Source: an uncultured Alphaproteobacteria bacterium
GTDB lineage: Bacteria; Pseudomonadota; Alphaproteobacteria; UBA7879; UBA5542
Length of the DNA: 43,125 nt
Assembly (NCBI GenBank): GCA_903912365.1
Contig: CAIWGV010000016.1
Span: 1-43,125 of the forward strand
Direction of reading: 5' to 3'
Below, in pieces: positions 7,116 through 16,283 of this stretch. The notes under the pieces were generated by a model. The model was not told where the DNA came from. It was given only the letters and a program-made list of their open reading frames with translations, and did not search any database. Each line of letters opens with the position of its first letter. The first letter of the stretch is position 1. The translations under genes were made by a program, and so were the position numbers.

Positions 7116-8195
7116 ATGACCCACGAAATACAAAATCCTTTTTTGAGACTGTACGTTGATTTAGAAAAAGTAGTTCATAACTACAAAGCAATCCAGAATC
7201 ACACAAAAGTTGAAGTTTCTGTTGTGGTGAAGGCTAATGCCTACGGTATTGGGTTTGGGCCCGTGGCAAAAATTCTTGAAGAAGAGGGATGCCGGAGTTT
7301 TTTTGTGGCTACCTTGCCAGAGGCCATTGCTCTTCGAAAAATTTTACCAAAAACTTCCTCCATTCATATTTTTAATGGTATTACGGAAGAAAGCATTCCT
7401 ATTGTTAAGGAATTGGGTCTAACGCCTGTGATTGCCTCTATCCCCCAATTAGAATTGTGTGCCAAGCATTTTTCTGAAAACTTTGTGCTTCATTTTAATA
7501 CGGGTATGAATCGTCTTTCTTTGACTGAAGAGGGGTTGGCAAAAGTTTTGAAGATCCTAAAGCCCACCCAAGTGGCCCATGTCATGAGTCATTTGGCCTG
7601 TGCGGATCATCCGAAAGATCCAAAGAATGCTGATCAGCTAAAAAAATTCAAACAAATCATTTCCCATTTTCCGGACTCTACCTATTCTTTGGCGGCGTCC
7701 GAAGGTATTGCCTTGGGACGAGATTATTATTTTGATCGAGTTCGTATTGGAATGTCTTTGTATGGGACCTTGGGAACACCCCCTGGGATGACGGAAAAAC
7801 TAGAATTTTCTTTTAAGAGTCAAGCGGCCATTCTTCAGACCCAGACCATTCATAAGGGAGAAAGTATCGGATACGGAGCGTCATATGTTGCGCCTTCCAC
7901 CCGGAGGATTGCCACCATTGCTGTAGGGTTTGCTGATGGACTCCCTCGCGGCGCGAGCAATAATGGTGTAGTATATGTGGAGGGGTATGAAGCCCCCATT
8001 GTAGGTCGAGTCTCCATGGATCTTACGGTGATTGATATCTCGGACATTCCTGAATCCATGGCAGCGGTGGGGAAATGGGTGGATCTGGTATATGATGAAG
8101 CTTCCTTTGCTCGATTGGCAAAAGATTCGAATTCTGCGGTGTATGAATTAATTACCCGATTGGGTCAAAGATATGACAGAATATATATGAAATGA
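7116..8195 (+). CDS. alr: Alanine racemase
   Basis: This PLP enzyme interconverts L- and D-alanine, supplying D-Ala for peptidoglycan. The PLP lysine is K39 in VVVKANAYG. The N-terminal TIM-barrel part runs to about residue 235 and includes VRIGMSLYG. The C-terminal beta domain has IGYGASY, AVGFADGLPRG and VGRVSMD, which line the active site across the dimer. At 359 residues it has family length. It is the first gene of a tightly overlapping set and shares four bases with mlaE. The ribosome binding site is weak. It may work with the D-amino acid aminotransferase encoded at 22552. Confidence 0.95.
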   Translation: MTHEIQNPFLRLYVDLEKVVHNYKAIQNHTKVEVSVVVKANAYGIGFGPVAKILEEEGCRSFFVATLPEAIALRKILPKTSSIHIFNGITEESIPIVKELGLTPVIASIPQLELCAKHFSENFVLHFNTGMNRLSLTEEGLAKVLKILKPTQVAHVMSHLACADHPKDPKNADQLKKFKQIISHFPDSTYSLAASEGIALGRDYYFDRVRIGMSLYGTLGTPPGMTEKLEFSFKSQAAILQTQTIHKGESIGYGASYVAPSTRRIATIAVGFADGLPRGASNNGVVYVEGYEAPIVGRVSMDLTVIDISDIPESMAAVGKWVDLVYDEASFARLAKDSNSAVYELITRLGQRYDRIYMK

Positions 8196-8971
8196 TTGTA
8201 TCAACGGTTGTAACAGTAGGAGAAGCAACACTCAGGTTTATAAATACGCTGGGATCCCTCTGCCTGTTCATTTTAAAAGTGACTTCTTATTGTTTTCGTC
8301 CCCCCTATTACTGGCGTCAAATACTCTTGGAGCTTTATAAGATAGGATATCTGTCTTTGCCCGTTGTAGGATTGACGGCCATCTTTACCGGCATGGTGCT
8401 GGCGTTGCAAAGCTACACAGGGTTCTCCCGATTTTCCGCAGAAAGCGCCATTGCCACAGTCGTAGTGCTATCCATTACTCGGGAGCTGGGCCCGGTTTTG
8501 GGAGGGCTCATGGTGGCAGGGCGTGTGGGCGCTTCCATTGCGGCAGAAATTGGAACCATGCGGGTGACGGAGCAGATTGATGCGCTTGCGACACTTTCCA
8601 CAAATCCTTTTAAATATTTGGTGGTACCCCGGATCATTGCGAGCGTGATCAGCCTTCCTTTGTTGGTGCTCTGTGCGGACGCCATCGGTGTTTTGGGTGG
8701 ATACATCGTTAGTGTCCATAAACTTGGATTTAACTCAGCGCTTTATATAGAGCAAACCTTTAAATATCTAAAGGCAGAAGATGTAAGATCTGGATTGATT
8801 AAGGCTGTGGTCTTTGGGTTTGTGATCGCCTTGTTTGGATGTTACCAAGGGTATTTTTCCAAAGGAGGGGCCCAAGGTGTGGGGCGGGCTACCACAAATG
8901 CGGTTGTGTCTTCTTCCATTGCTATTTTGATTTTGAACTATGTCTTAACTTCCATATTGTTTGACCAATGA
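8192..8971 (+). CDS. mlaE: MlaE-family ABC transporter permease
   Basis: This is the inner-membrane permease of the Mla phospholipid transport system, which helps keep outer-membrane lipid asymmetry. The protein has 259 residues and several membrane segments. It carries the conserved MlaE core: GLTAIFTGMVLALQ, then ELGPVLGGLMVAGRVG, and a RVTEQIDAL segment that contacts the ATPase. It starts inside the alr stop (ATGA overlap) and overlaps mlaF by four bases, implying translational coupling. The usual partners mlaD, mlaC and mlaB do not follow and must lie elsewhere if present. Confidence 0.92.
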   Translation: MIVSTVVTVGEATLRFINTLGSLCLFILKVTSYCFRPPYYWRQILLELYKIGYLSLPVVGLTAIFTGMVLALQSYTGFSRFSAESAIATVVVLSITRELGPVLGGLMVAGRVGASIAAEIGTMRVTEQIDALATLSTNPFKYLVVPRIIASVISLPLLVLCADAIGVLGGYIVSVHKLGFNSALYIEQTFKYLKAEDVRSGLIKAVVFGFVIALFGCYQGYFSKGGAQGVGRATTNAVVSSSIAILILNYVLTSILFDQ

Positions 8972-9771
8972 AAAAAACAGGCGCCATTCCCAAAATAGAA
9001 GTTAAAGATCTGTACAAGAGCTTTGGAGGCAATCATGTGCTCCAAGGGGTGAGCTTTCAAGTTATGAAGGGCGAATCTCTCGTGGTTCTTGGGGGATCAG
9101 GGAGTGGGAAATCTGTTCTGCTGAAGTGTATTCTGGGGCTTATTCAGCCCGATAGGGGCAGTATTAAAATTGATGGGAAAGAAGTCTTGAGCATGAGTGA
9201 ATCCGAGCGGGATGAGGTACTCACACAATTTGGAATGTTGTTCCAAGGGGGAGCTCTTTTTGACAGCTTGCCTGTGTGGAAAAATGTGGGCTTTGAACTT
9301 ATGTATACAAAGAAATTCTCCGATAAAAAAGTTAAGTCTGTGGCTCTTCAAAAACTAAAAGCCGTGGGGCTTGGGGCAAGTGTTTTAGACCTGTCTCCTT
9401 CTGAGCTTTCGGGCGGTATGCAAAAACGGGTGGGGTTGGCGCGGGCCATTGCGTCGGATCCTGAGATTCTTTTCTTTGATGAGCCCACCACGGGACTGGA
9501 CCCCATCATGTGCGGGGTAATTGATAACCTCATCAACAAATGTGTGGATGATTTGGGAGCGACCGCCATTAGCATTACCCATGATATTGAGAGTGCCAAG
9601 TTCATTGCGGATAAGATTGCCATGCTGAAAGAAGGCAAGATTGTCTGGATGGGGCCGGCAGAAAACCTAGATCGAGCCAAAAACACCTTTGTGCAGAAGT
9701 TTATTACGGGCCATATGCATCCTAAAAGAGTTGAGAGAAAACCCCTTGTGGCGGCCAAGAAACGGTCATAA
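8968..9771 (+). CDS. mlaF: MlaF-family ABC transporter ATPase
   Basis: This is the cytoplasmic ATPase partner of MlaE. Visible motifs are Walker A GGSGSGKS near residues 42-49, the signature LSGGMQKR, Walker B ILFFDEPTTGLDP and the switch histidine in ITHD. The 267-residue length is normal for the family. The lysine- and arginine-rich C-terminal tail extends slightly beyond the fold. Its start overlaps mlaE by four bases and radA begins three bases after its stop. Confidence 0.93.
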   Translation: MKKTGAIPKIEVKDLYKSFGGNHVLQGVSFQVMKGESLVVLGGSGSGKSVLLKCILGLIQPDRGSIKIDGKEVLSMSESERDEVLTQFGMLFQGGALFDSLPVWKNVGFELMYTKKFSDKKVKSVALQKLKAVGLGASVLDLSPSELSGGMQKRVGLARAIASDPEILFFDEPTTGLDPIMCGVIDNLINKCVDDLGATAISITHDIESAKFIADKIAMLKEGKIVWMGPAENLDRAKNTFVQKFITGHMHPKRVERKPLVAAKKRS

Positions 9772-9774
9772 ATT

Positions 9775-11175
9775 TTGAGTAAATCAAATCATATTTATAC
9801 GTGCCAAGAATGCGGAACCCAGCACCCCAAATGGATCGGCTGCTGTCCCGATTGCAATGCTTGGAATTCTCTTCAAGAAGACGTGGTGTCTCAAATTCCC
9901 AAAGGATTAAAGCGGGATAAGTCCACAAAGCCTTTGGACTTTGTGGGGCTCAAGGGATCCTCTGAACCTACGGAGCGTTGGAAAAGCCAGATTCAAGAAT
10001 TTGACCGGGTCTGTGGGGGAGGCCTTGTTCCAGGATCTGTGATTCTTGTGGGTGGGGACCCTGGCATTGGAAAATCTACCCTGTTGTTGCAGGTGGCCGC
10101 CCAACTCTCCAAAGGCCGTCCCTGTGCCTATGTGTCCGGAGAAGAAGGTATAGCTCAGGTCCGTATGCGGGCCAGCCGGCTTGGGGTAGAAACCACACCG
10201 CTTCAGCTTTCATCGAGCACGGATCTTCGCAGTATCATTGCAACGCTTGAAAGCAAAGAAGCGCCAGACTTTATCGTGGTGGACTCCATCCAAACCATGT
10301 ATCTGGACAGCGTGGATTCCTCTCCCGGTACGGTGACGCAGGTGCGGTGTTGTGCCCAAGAGTTGATTCGAGTGGCCAAGAAAACAGGCAGTGTGGTCGT
10401 ATTGGTGGGCCATGTGACGAAGGAGGGGGCCATTGCGGGGCCTCGGATTTTGGAACATATGGTGGATACGGTTTTGTATTTTGAAGGAGAGCGAGGGCAC
10501 CAGTTCCGAATCCTTCGGTCCGTTAAGAATCGGTTTGGACCCACGGATGAAATTGGTGTCTTTGAGATGACTCAGCTGGGATTGCAAGAGGTCGAGAATC
10601 CTTCTGCAGCTTTCATAGCAGACCGCCATGATGATGTGAGCGGCTCTGTTATTTTTGGGGGCATTGAGGGAACCAGGCCTTTGCTGGTGGAGCTGCAAAG
10701 CCTTGTGGCGCCATCCTCCCTCGCCACGCCTCGGCGCACGGTGATTGGATGGGACAGTGGACGACTTTCCATGGTGATTGCTGTCTTGGAGGCTAGGTGC
10801 GGGGTTTCCTTTGCGGGGAAAGATATTTACCTGAATGTGGCTGGAGGGCTTAAGATATCCGAGCCTGCGGCGGATTTGGGTGTGGCAGCTGCTTTATTGT
10901 CGGCCCTGAGTAATATTCCCTTCCCCAAGGATTTCATTGTCTTTGGGGAAATTGGACTGGTGGGGGAGATTCGTCCCGTGAGTCAGATGGCGGCGCGCCT
11001 GAAGGAAGCGGAGAAGCTTGGGTTCAAGGGAGCTCTCACGCCCCCTAAGCGAGCTAAGGATGCCTTAGTGGATAGTTCCAGTTTTAAACTCCATTCAATT
11101 AAAACCCTCATAGAAATTTTTGAGTTCATTGGCTATGATGTGAAACCAAAGGAGATGGTGCATGGAACATATTAA
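9775..11175 (+). CDS. radA: DNA repair protein RadA (Sms)
   Basis: RadA is a RecA-like ATPase and branch-migration helicase in homologous recombination. An N-terminal zinc finger is formed by C10-x2-C13 and C24-x2-C27. A RecA core follows with Walker A GGDPGIGKST and the RadA-specific KNRFG motif. The C-terminal part is the Lon-protease-like domain that shapes the hexamer. The start is a TTG three bases after the mlaF stop; a full zinc finger is kept only from here, and translation probably relies on coupling. The last 14 bases overlap cvpA. Length (466 aa) is typical. Confidence 0.95.
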   Translation: MSKSNHIYTCQECGTQHPKWIGCCPDCNAWNSLQEDVVSQIPKGLKRDKSTKPLDFVGLKGSSEPTERWKSQIQEFDRVCGGGLVPGSVILVGGDPGIGKSTLLLQVAAQLSKGRPCAYVSGEEGIAQVRMRASRLGVETTPLQLSSSTDLRSIIATLESKEAPDFIVVDSIQTMYLDSVDSSPGTVTQVRCCAQELIRVAKKTGSVVVLVGHVTKEGAIAGPRILEHMVDTVLYFEGERGHQFRILRSVKNRFGPTDEIGVFEMTQLGLQEVENPSAAFIADRHDDVSGSVIFGGIEGTRPLLVELQSLVAPSSLATPRRTVIGWDSGRLSMVIAVLEARCGVSFAGKDIYLNVAGGLKISEPAADLGVAAALLSALSNIPFPKDFIVFGEIGLVGEIRPVSQMAARLKEAEKLGFKGALTPPKRAKDALVDSSSFKLHSIKTLIEIFEFIGYDVKPKEMVHGTY

Positions 11176-11791
11176 TTGGATGGATGTCATTCTCTTGGCG
11201 ATTTTGCTGGTTTTTGCCATCATGGGATTCATTGCAGGATTTACGGAAAAGTTTTTTTCCATCCTCAGCTGGGTGGGGGCGGGGATCTGTACCTTTCATC
11301 TGTATCCCTTAGCCAAGCCTTTTGCGGACCGTTACATCCAAAATGAGACCTGGGCCAGTATCGTGACGGCCGTTGTAATTTTTCTGGTGCTGGTGATCAT
11401 CTTTAAGCTGGTGACGAGGTTTCTATCGAAGAGTGTGAAAGATAGCCCCTTGGGGAGCCTCGATCGAGGCTTGGGGGTGATCTTAGGCGCCTTTACCGGC
11501 TTTTTCTTTTTAGCGTCTCTGACGCTTGCAGGGCGTTATTTCTTTACGCCCTCCCACTATCCGGATCCTTTGAAAGCGTCCAAGATTTGGTCCTGGGCGG
11601 AGTTTGGGGGATATTATTTAGAAAAAGTTCTGCCTCCTCTTAAGCTCTCTGACCCCCTGGTTACCCCAACGCCGGATTCTAGGCAGAGTAGGTCGGTGGC
11701 GCGGAATTTGGCAGTCTCTCGAGGCAAGCCTGTGACGCAATATTCTTCCCAGGATCGGAAGAGGTTGGATGCGCTCGCAAAGCAGGGCTAA
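11162..11791 (+). CDS. cvpA: CvpA family inner-membrane protein
   Basis: This is a small membrane protein of the colicin V production family, whose biochemical role is not settled. Four hydrophobic segments are visible in the first ~130 residues, with the family-typical opening NWMDVILLAILLVFAIMGF, a GFTEKFFS loop, and DRGLGVILGAFTG. The soluble C-terminal tail (~150-209) is polar and variable. It starts within the end of radA. In many proteobacteria cvpA lies next to purF; here the following genes are on the other strand, so it ends the operon. Confidence 0.88.
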   Translation: MEHINWMDVILLAILLVFAIMGFIAGFTEKFFSILSWVGAGICTFHLYPLAKPFADRYIQNETWASIVTAVVIFLVLVIIFKLVTRFLSKSVKDSPLGSLDRGLGVILGAFTGFFFLASLTLAGRYFFTPSHYPDPLKASKIWSWAEFGGYYLEKVLPPLKLSDPLVTPTPDSRQSRSVARNLAVSRGKPVTQYSSQDRKRLDALAKQG

Positions 11792-11929
11792 CTAAATACC
11801 AGCCCCATAAAACACCTAAGTTTCCTCTATATCCCAAAACAAAGAAAAGGAACAAGACACTAGCGGCAATCTCTGTGAAGGTTTCAAAGGGCAGCTAGGC
11901 TCCCTAGAAGCATTGGTAGTCTCTGTAAT

Positions 11930-12718
11930 TCATTGCCTCTGTGAGGTCTGATAAAACTTTGTGAGCCCCACGTAAGAGACGCCTCCAAAAAATCCAGAAC
12001 ATATAACAAAAAGAACACAGGATAATACGGTAAACAAACTTCCCAAGGGAAATAATAGGAGAGGGGCGGCTATAATCAACAATAACAAGAGACCGAAATA
12101 GAAAAGTTGTGTCTGGTAGGGCCGTGTTTGTCTCCAGGATTCCTTGAGGCCTGTTGGGTGGAGAAGAGCCGCTGCTGGCCCCATGAATGAGAGCCTTATG
12201 CCAAGAATCCATAGACCGAACAGAGCCGGAAGTCCTACTAAGATGGTTAAAATAACAGAAAGAATCGGCTGATCATTGTAGAGGGGGATGATGACAAAAT
12301 TTACAAATGGCCAAGCCGGAATGGCGGCTGCGGCAACCGCCCCCAAAAAAACTCCAATTAAGAGGAGGTAGTACTTAAAGAACTGCCATTCAGCCTTTTT
12401 AAACTGGAACCATTTTATTTTACCGGGAGCATTATAGAACTGAATCCATCGAGATCCCAAAGTGCTTGATATATAAATAGAAATTAGGAATTGAGGGATA
12501 AGGAGCAATGCCCCAAAGGAGGTACCCGCTGTTTCTTTTAGAGAAAAAGATGTTAGAGAGAGAGAATTATTTACGATCGAACTTAGGAGCATGAATGATA
12601 GGGTAAGGCCCAGGTTCAGAAGAAAAACACTTAGCCAGATTTTCCCAAAAGTTTTTAAGTTAGAATAAGTAAATTGAGTGGATTCTTTAAAGACAGTCCA
12701 GGCAGATAGTTGGTTCAT
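11930..12718 (-). CDS. Multi-pass membrane protein, paralog of the next gene
   Basis: I cannot assign a function. About six hydrophobic segments are visible in 262 residues. I place the start at 12718, where the ATG follows GTGAGGA; a GTG at 12730 lies inside that site. It is clearly homologous to the gene at 12737-13483. Shared features include a W-x-V-x-KEST-x-FT opening, RWIQ-x-Y, a KAEW/KTEW-x-x-FKY segment, PA-x-AL-x-x-x-TGLK-x-(A/S)W-x-Q and a final TKFY. The aromatic TGLK-x-x-W loop recalls poorly characterised bacterial membrane proteins with several helices. It is probably in one transcript with dps and its paralog. Confidence 0.7.
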   Translation of the reverse strand: MNQLSAWTVFKESTQFTYSNLKTFGKIWLSVFLLNLGLTLSFMLLSSIVNNSLSLTSFSLKETAGTSFGALLLIPQFLISIYISSTLGSRWIQFYNAPGKIKWFQFKKAEWQFFKYYLLLIGVFLGAVAAAAIPAWPFVNFVIIPLYNDQPILSVILTILVGLPALFGLWILGIRLSFMGPAAALLHPTGLKESWRQTRPYQTQLFYFGLLLLLIIAAPLLLFPLGSLFTVLSCVLFVICSGFFGGVSYVGLTKFYQTSQRQ

Positions 12719-12736
12719 TTTTTTCCTCACAAGAGC

Positions 12737-13483
12737 TTAGGCATTTTTATAAAATTTAGTGATGCAAATATTAGAGATAGCCCCCAGGATATTTATAAGG
12801 ATGACCCCGATAATTATGAAGATTGGATTGGCTTTCCCGAGAAAAAATGAGGCAGGGAGGGTGAAAATCAAGATGATAAGACCCAAGTAAATTAATTTCT
12901 TTAAATGAGGTTTGCTCTGCTTCCAGGCATGCTTTAATCCGGTGGAGTCTGAAAGAGCCGTGGCTGGAAAGACAAAAAATAATCGGACCCAGCAGACGAC
13001 TACAAGGCTGGCAAGGAAGAGTACTGACAGGGACGTAATAACAAGGATGGAAAATGCTTGGGTTCTATCCAAATTCAGGAGCTCAGACTGGGGGGCAATG
13101 AGAAGTATAAGAAAAGAACCCAAGGCTATTCCTGCGGTAATAATACCCGCTATAATTGAAAAGACGATGATGGCGTATTTAAAATAGGTCCACTCAGTCT
13201 TCTGGAGTTGGAAAAAACTTACGCTGCTCTTAGGTTTACAGTAGTGCTGGATCCAGCGGGGAGCACCCATGCTTTCTGCTAATAGGACAACGATCGTTAA
13301 GACAAACATAGGGATAAGGGCGAGAGGGGTTATTTCCTCAGATTGAGACAGTGAGTTTTGGAGCATATAGGCGGCGCACTCTATAACCATTGGGATTAAA
13401 AATAATTTTCCCAGAATACCTAAGTTGGCAAAAGTAAAAATTGTGGATTCTTTGACAGTAGACCAGACAGACAATTTCTTCAT
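12737..13483 (-). CDS. Multi-pass membrane protein, paralog of the preceding gene
   Basis: This is a 248-residue protein with about six membrane segments, related along its whole length to the gene ending at 11930. The two are separated by 18 bases and look like a tandem duplication that has diverged. The ribosome binding site AGAGG overlaps the end of dps and starts translation at 13483. Function is unknown. Coupling to dps hints at a role in stationary phase or stress, but this is positional only. Confidence 0.7.
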   Translation of the reverse strand: MKKLSVWSTVKESTIFTFANLGILGKLFLIPMVIECAAYMLQNSLSQSEEITPLALIPMFVLTIVVLLAESMGAPRWIQHYCKPKSSVSFFQLQKTEWTYFKYAIIVFSIIAGIITAGIALGSFLILLIAPQSELLNLDRTQAFSILVITSLSVLFLASLVVVCWVRLFFVFPATALSDSTGLKHAWKQSKPHLKKLIYLGLIILIFTLPASFFLGKANPIFIIIGVILINILGAISNICITKFYKNA

Positions 13484-13493
13484 TTTTATACCT

Positions 13494-13940
13494 CTATTTC
13501 AAACTGCTCCGCAGCATCCAGACAGTTTTTTCGCGGATATCAATTTGACCGATAACGACGTCAAAGGTGGATTCATCTCCATGCTCATGGGCCAGATTCA
13601 TGGTTTCGTAAAGAGTTTTGAGAAGGGCTTCATATCCGCTCAAAAGGAAAGAAATCATCTTTTCAGCAGACATTTGAGGGCCTGTATAAGATTTAACAGT
13701 GGCGAGTTTTTCAAACTCCTGAAAGCTTCCCGGGGCATAAGCGCCCAAAGCCCGAATCCGTTCAGCTAAAGTATCCGCATCCTCGTATAACATCCCATAC
13801 TGCTTTTCAAACATGAGGTGAAGGGAATAAAAGTTGGGGTCTTCCACATTCCAATGGCATTTGTGTGTATTTAGATAGAGCGTAAATGTATCGGCCAATG
13901 CGCGAGATAAAATGGCAATGACGTCTTTGTTTGGTTTCAT
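13494..13940 (-). CDS. dps: Dps/ferritin-like DNA-protection protein
   Basis: Dps proteins form dodecamers that oxidise and store iron and protect DNA from peroxide. The intersubunit ferroxidase motif is visible: KCHWNV at ~27-32 followed by the helix containing YEDADTLAERIRALG with its acidic ligands. The length of 148 residues is normal. The N-terminal tail is short and poor in lysine, so direct DNA binding may be weak. It is divergent from comEC and followed ten bases later by the two membrane proteins. Confidence 0.9.
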   Translation of the reverse strand: MKPNKDVIAILSRALADTFTLYLNTHKCHWNVEDPNFYSLHLMFEKQYGMLYEDADTLAERIRALGAYAPGSFQEFEKLATVKSYTGPQMSAEKMISFLLSGYEALLKTLYETMNLAHEHGDESTFDVVIGQIDIREKTVWMLRSSLK

Positions 13941-13960
13941 GAAATATCTCCCTTGATTTA

Positions 13961-13989
13961 ACCGTAAGATATCCCTGTAGATTTGTCAA
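13961..13989 (-). promoter_or_regulatory. Candidate promoter of dps
   Basis: On the minus strand a perfect TTGACA (13984-13989) precedes, with a 17-base spacer, TACGGT (13961-13966), a poor -10 box. A weak -10 would suit activation by a regulator such as one responding to peroxide or iron, but no operator is identified. Confidence 0.35.
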
Positions 13990-14037
13990 TTCTGATCCAC
14001 CTTAACATTTCACGAACATGTTGGTATTTTATTCCCT

Positions 14038-16128
14038 ATGAAAAAGTTCTTCACGTTAGATGAATTTTTGGAAAACCAAAGGGAGAGGTTCTTCCTATGG
14101 ACACCGGTTTTCTTCGCCCTTGGTATTGCTCTTTATTTTTCTTTACCCCTGGAACCTTCTCCACAAATTTCTATAATTTTTGGAGGGAGTTTCTTACTGA
14201 TTTGGGCATTATCTTTTTTGAGGGAGCGTCTTTTGTTTCGGTTTTTCTGCTGGGCATTAGTTTTAGTGGGCGCCGGATTTTTTATGGCTCAATTCCGCAC
14301 CCATTGGGTGGACGCACCTTCTCTTTCCAAACCCATGCCACCGGCCCTGGTGGAAGGAATTTTGGAGGAGGTCAAAGAGACGGAATATGGAAAAAAGATT
14401 TTTATAAAGGTACGGTCCATTGAGGGGCTTACAAAAGAAACCCAGCCCAAAAAAATTCAGCTGGTGATGAAGCTCAAGTCGGAGACACCTCTGATGGCCG
14501 GGGACTTTATCCAACTGAAGGCAAAGCTTCTTCCCATCACGGGGCCCGTGATTCCGGGAGGCCTCGATTTCCGGCGAAAAGCCTTCTTTCATCAAATTGG
14601 AGCGACTGGATATGTGCTGGCTGTTGAAAAGGTGATTCCGGGTCAGGAAAATACTTTTCAAACCTATGTGTCCCAGGTGCGGCATCATTTGACGCACAAC
14701 ATCAGCAAGGTTCTTAAGGGGCAAGAGGCGGCCATTGCCACGTGCCTTATCGCGGGAGAGAGCCCGGGGCTCTCCCAAGAAACACGGCGTGTGTTTGCCG
14801 ATACGGGAACTTCCCACATTTTGGTTATTGCAGGATTGCATTTGGGGCTCATTGGAGGATTTTTCTTTCTGCTGAGTCGGTTGATTTTGGGCATCTTCCC
14901 ACCCTTTCTATTGAGATTTTCCCTTCGGAAATGTTCCGGGTTTTTGGCGCTGGTGGGAAGTTTCATTTACCTGAATATTTCGGGGGCAGCTATTCCGACT
15001 CAACGGGCCTTTATTACTTTTTCCATTGTCATGGGGGCGGTGATGCTGGATCGAAATCCTTTGTCCATGAGGCTCGTCTCCATTGCCGCCATGATTATCC
15101 TGGTTCTAACACCAGAAGCTTTGCTCACGGCGAGTTTCCAGCTTTCCTTTGCGGCAGTGGTAGGATTGATTGCCTCCTATGAAAAAAGCTTTTTTCAGTT
15201 TAAGAGGCTTCAATTTTCACCCATTCTGAAAAAGATTGCTACCTATTGTATGGGAATTTTTAAATCCAGTTTGGTGTCATCTCTTGCTACATTGCCTTTT
15301 ACCGTATTTCATTTTCATAAATTCACTTTGCAGTCGGTGACGGGGAATGGGCTCGCCATTCCTTTGGTGGGGGTGTGGATCATGCCTATGGGGCTCTTGT
15401 CTACCCTCTGCTCCTTTTCCGAAAAACTCCAGGCGTTCTTTTTGGAGCGTATGGGGGAGGGAATCGTGGTGATGGAGCGGGTCATCGTTTGGTGTTCAGA
15501 ATTGCCCGGCTCTGCCATTTATGTGCCGCAGGTGTCCCTTCTGTCTTTAAGCCTGGTGAGTCTCGGGGGCTTATGGTTGTGTCTGTGGCGGCATGGACCC
15601 CGGTGGCTGGGGATTCCAGTTATGGGGATAGGGGTTGCTTTAGTATTTACCTTGGATGTGCCCCGTGTATTTATTTCGGGGGATGCAAAGACCATAGGCA
15701 TTGCAGAAGGAGGCTATTTCTACACCTCCTCTAATCGACGAGAAACATTCCTTTCCAATGTATGCTCTGGCTTTGCAGGCGTGAAGCCAGAGCATATTGT
15801 TAAATGGCGGGAGACGCCCCTGGTACAATGCGAGGATAATAGTTGCCTCTTTAAAACAAAAGAGTTTACGGTAGGGTACTTAAAGGATCTAGAGCATTTG
15901 GAAGATTTTTGTGAGAGTTGCAACATACTTATCAGTCAAGATCCTTTGCGGGGCTTGCGAAAGTCCTGCAAAGGGCCCCAGATTATCATTGATCGTTTTG
16001 ATGTTTGGAAACATGGGGCCCAGATTATTTTCTATAAAAACGGCAAACTTTTTCTAGACCGTGCAGCCCGTGCTGTGGGGCAGAGGCCTTGGACACAGAG
16101 GCATAATCCAAGTCTTTTGAGCTATTGA
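14038..16128 (+). CDS. comEC: ComEC/Rec2 family DNA-uptake channel protein
   Basis: ComEC is the inner-membrane channel that admits single-stranded DNA during transformation. Residues ~20-75 are two or three membrane segments. Residues ~95-210 are the N-terminal soluble domain, with IPGGLDFRRKAFF. The competence domain follows from ~225, with the family hallmark CLIAGESPGLS, then DTGTSHILVIAGLHLGLI and repeated helices to ~540. The C-terminal ~150 residues are soluble but lack the metallo-beta-lactamase motif HxHxDH of full ComEC proteins, like many alphaproteobacterial versions that end in an RPW segment. At 696 residues it is complete for that type. No other competence genes lie nearby, so function in uptake is uncertain. 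Confidence 0.88.
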   Translation: MKKFFTLDEFLENQRERFFLWTPVFFALGIALYFSLPLEPSPQISIIFGGSFLLIWALSFLRERLLFRFFCWALVLVGAGFFMAQFRTHWVDAPSLSKPMPPALVEGILEEVKETEYGKKIFIKVRSIEGLTKETQPKKIQLVMKLKSETPLMAGDFIQLKAKLLPITGPVIPGGLDFRRKAFFHQIGATGYVLAVEKVIPGQENTFQTYVSQVRHHLTHNISKVLKGQEAAIATCLIAGESPGLSQETRRVFADTGTSHILVIAGLHLGLIGGFFFLLSRLILGIFPPFLLRFSLRKCSGFLALVGSFIYLNISGAAIPTQRAFITFSIVMGAVMLDRNPLSMRLVSIAAMIILVLTPEALLTASFQLSFAAVVGLIASYEKSFFQFKRLQFSPILKKIATYCMGIFKSSLVSSLATLPFTVFHFHKFTLQSVTGNGLAIPLVGVWIMPMGLLSTLCSFSEKLQAFFLERMGEGIVVMERVIVWCSELPGSAIYVPQVSLLSLSLVSLGGLWLCLWRHGPRWLGIPVMGIGVALVFTLDVPRVFISGDAKTIGIAEGGYFYTSSNRRETFLSNVCSGFAGVKPEHIVKWRETPLVQCEDNSCLFKTKEFTVGYLKDLEHLEDFCESCNILISQDPLRGLRKSCKGPQIIIDRFDVWKHGAQIIFYKNGKLFLDRAARAVGQRPWTQRHNPSLLSY

Positions 16129-16165
16129 CGTCGTCAGTTCCTTGCTCGTGTAGAGCACCCTACAT

Positions 16166-16188
16166 GTCGCACCTCCTTTGGGTTATGG
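16166..16188. repeat. Intergenic repeat, copy A
   Basis: These 23 bases match positions 42986-43008 at 20 of 23 places. Just before, CGTGTAG (16147-16153) and CTACATG (16160-16166) can form a stem. A similar arrangement (CGTGT...CTACACGTCGC) occurs after hfq near 24440-24456. It may be a member of a small dispersed palindromic repeat family. Confidence 0.35.
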
Positions 16189-16283
16189 GGGAAGTTCTCA
16201 GCTAGGAGATATTTTTGCAATAAACTAAGCCCTTGCCAAAGAGCCATTCCTCCTGTAACCTGCTTATATTTTAGGCAGTTCCC

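Noticed and set aside
8413-8719. Long minus-strand frames inside mlaE, mlaF and radA
   Set aside because: They lie antisense to well-conserved genes and encode nothing recognisable; they reflect codon bias of the real genes.
6947-11818. A 14-base exact repeat (CCATAAAACACCTA) just after both bamE and cvpA
   Set aside because: A few exact 14-base matches are expected by chance in a window of this size, and the flanks do not extend the match.
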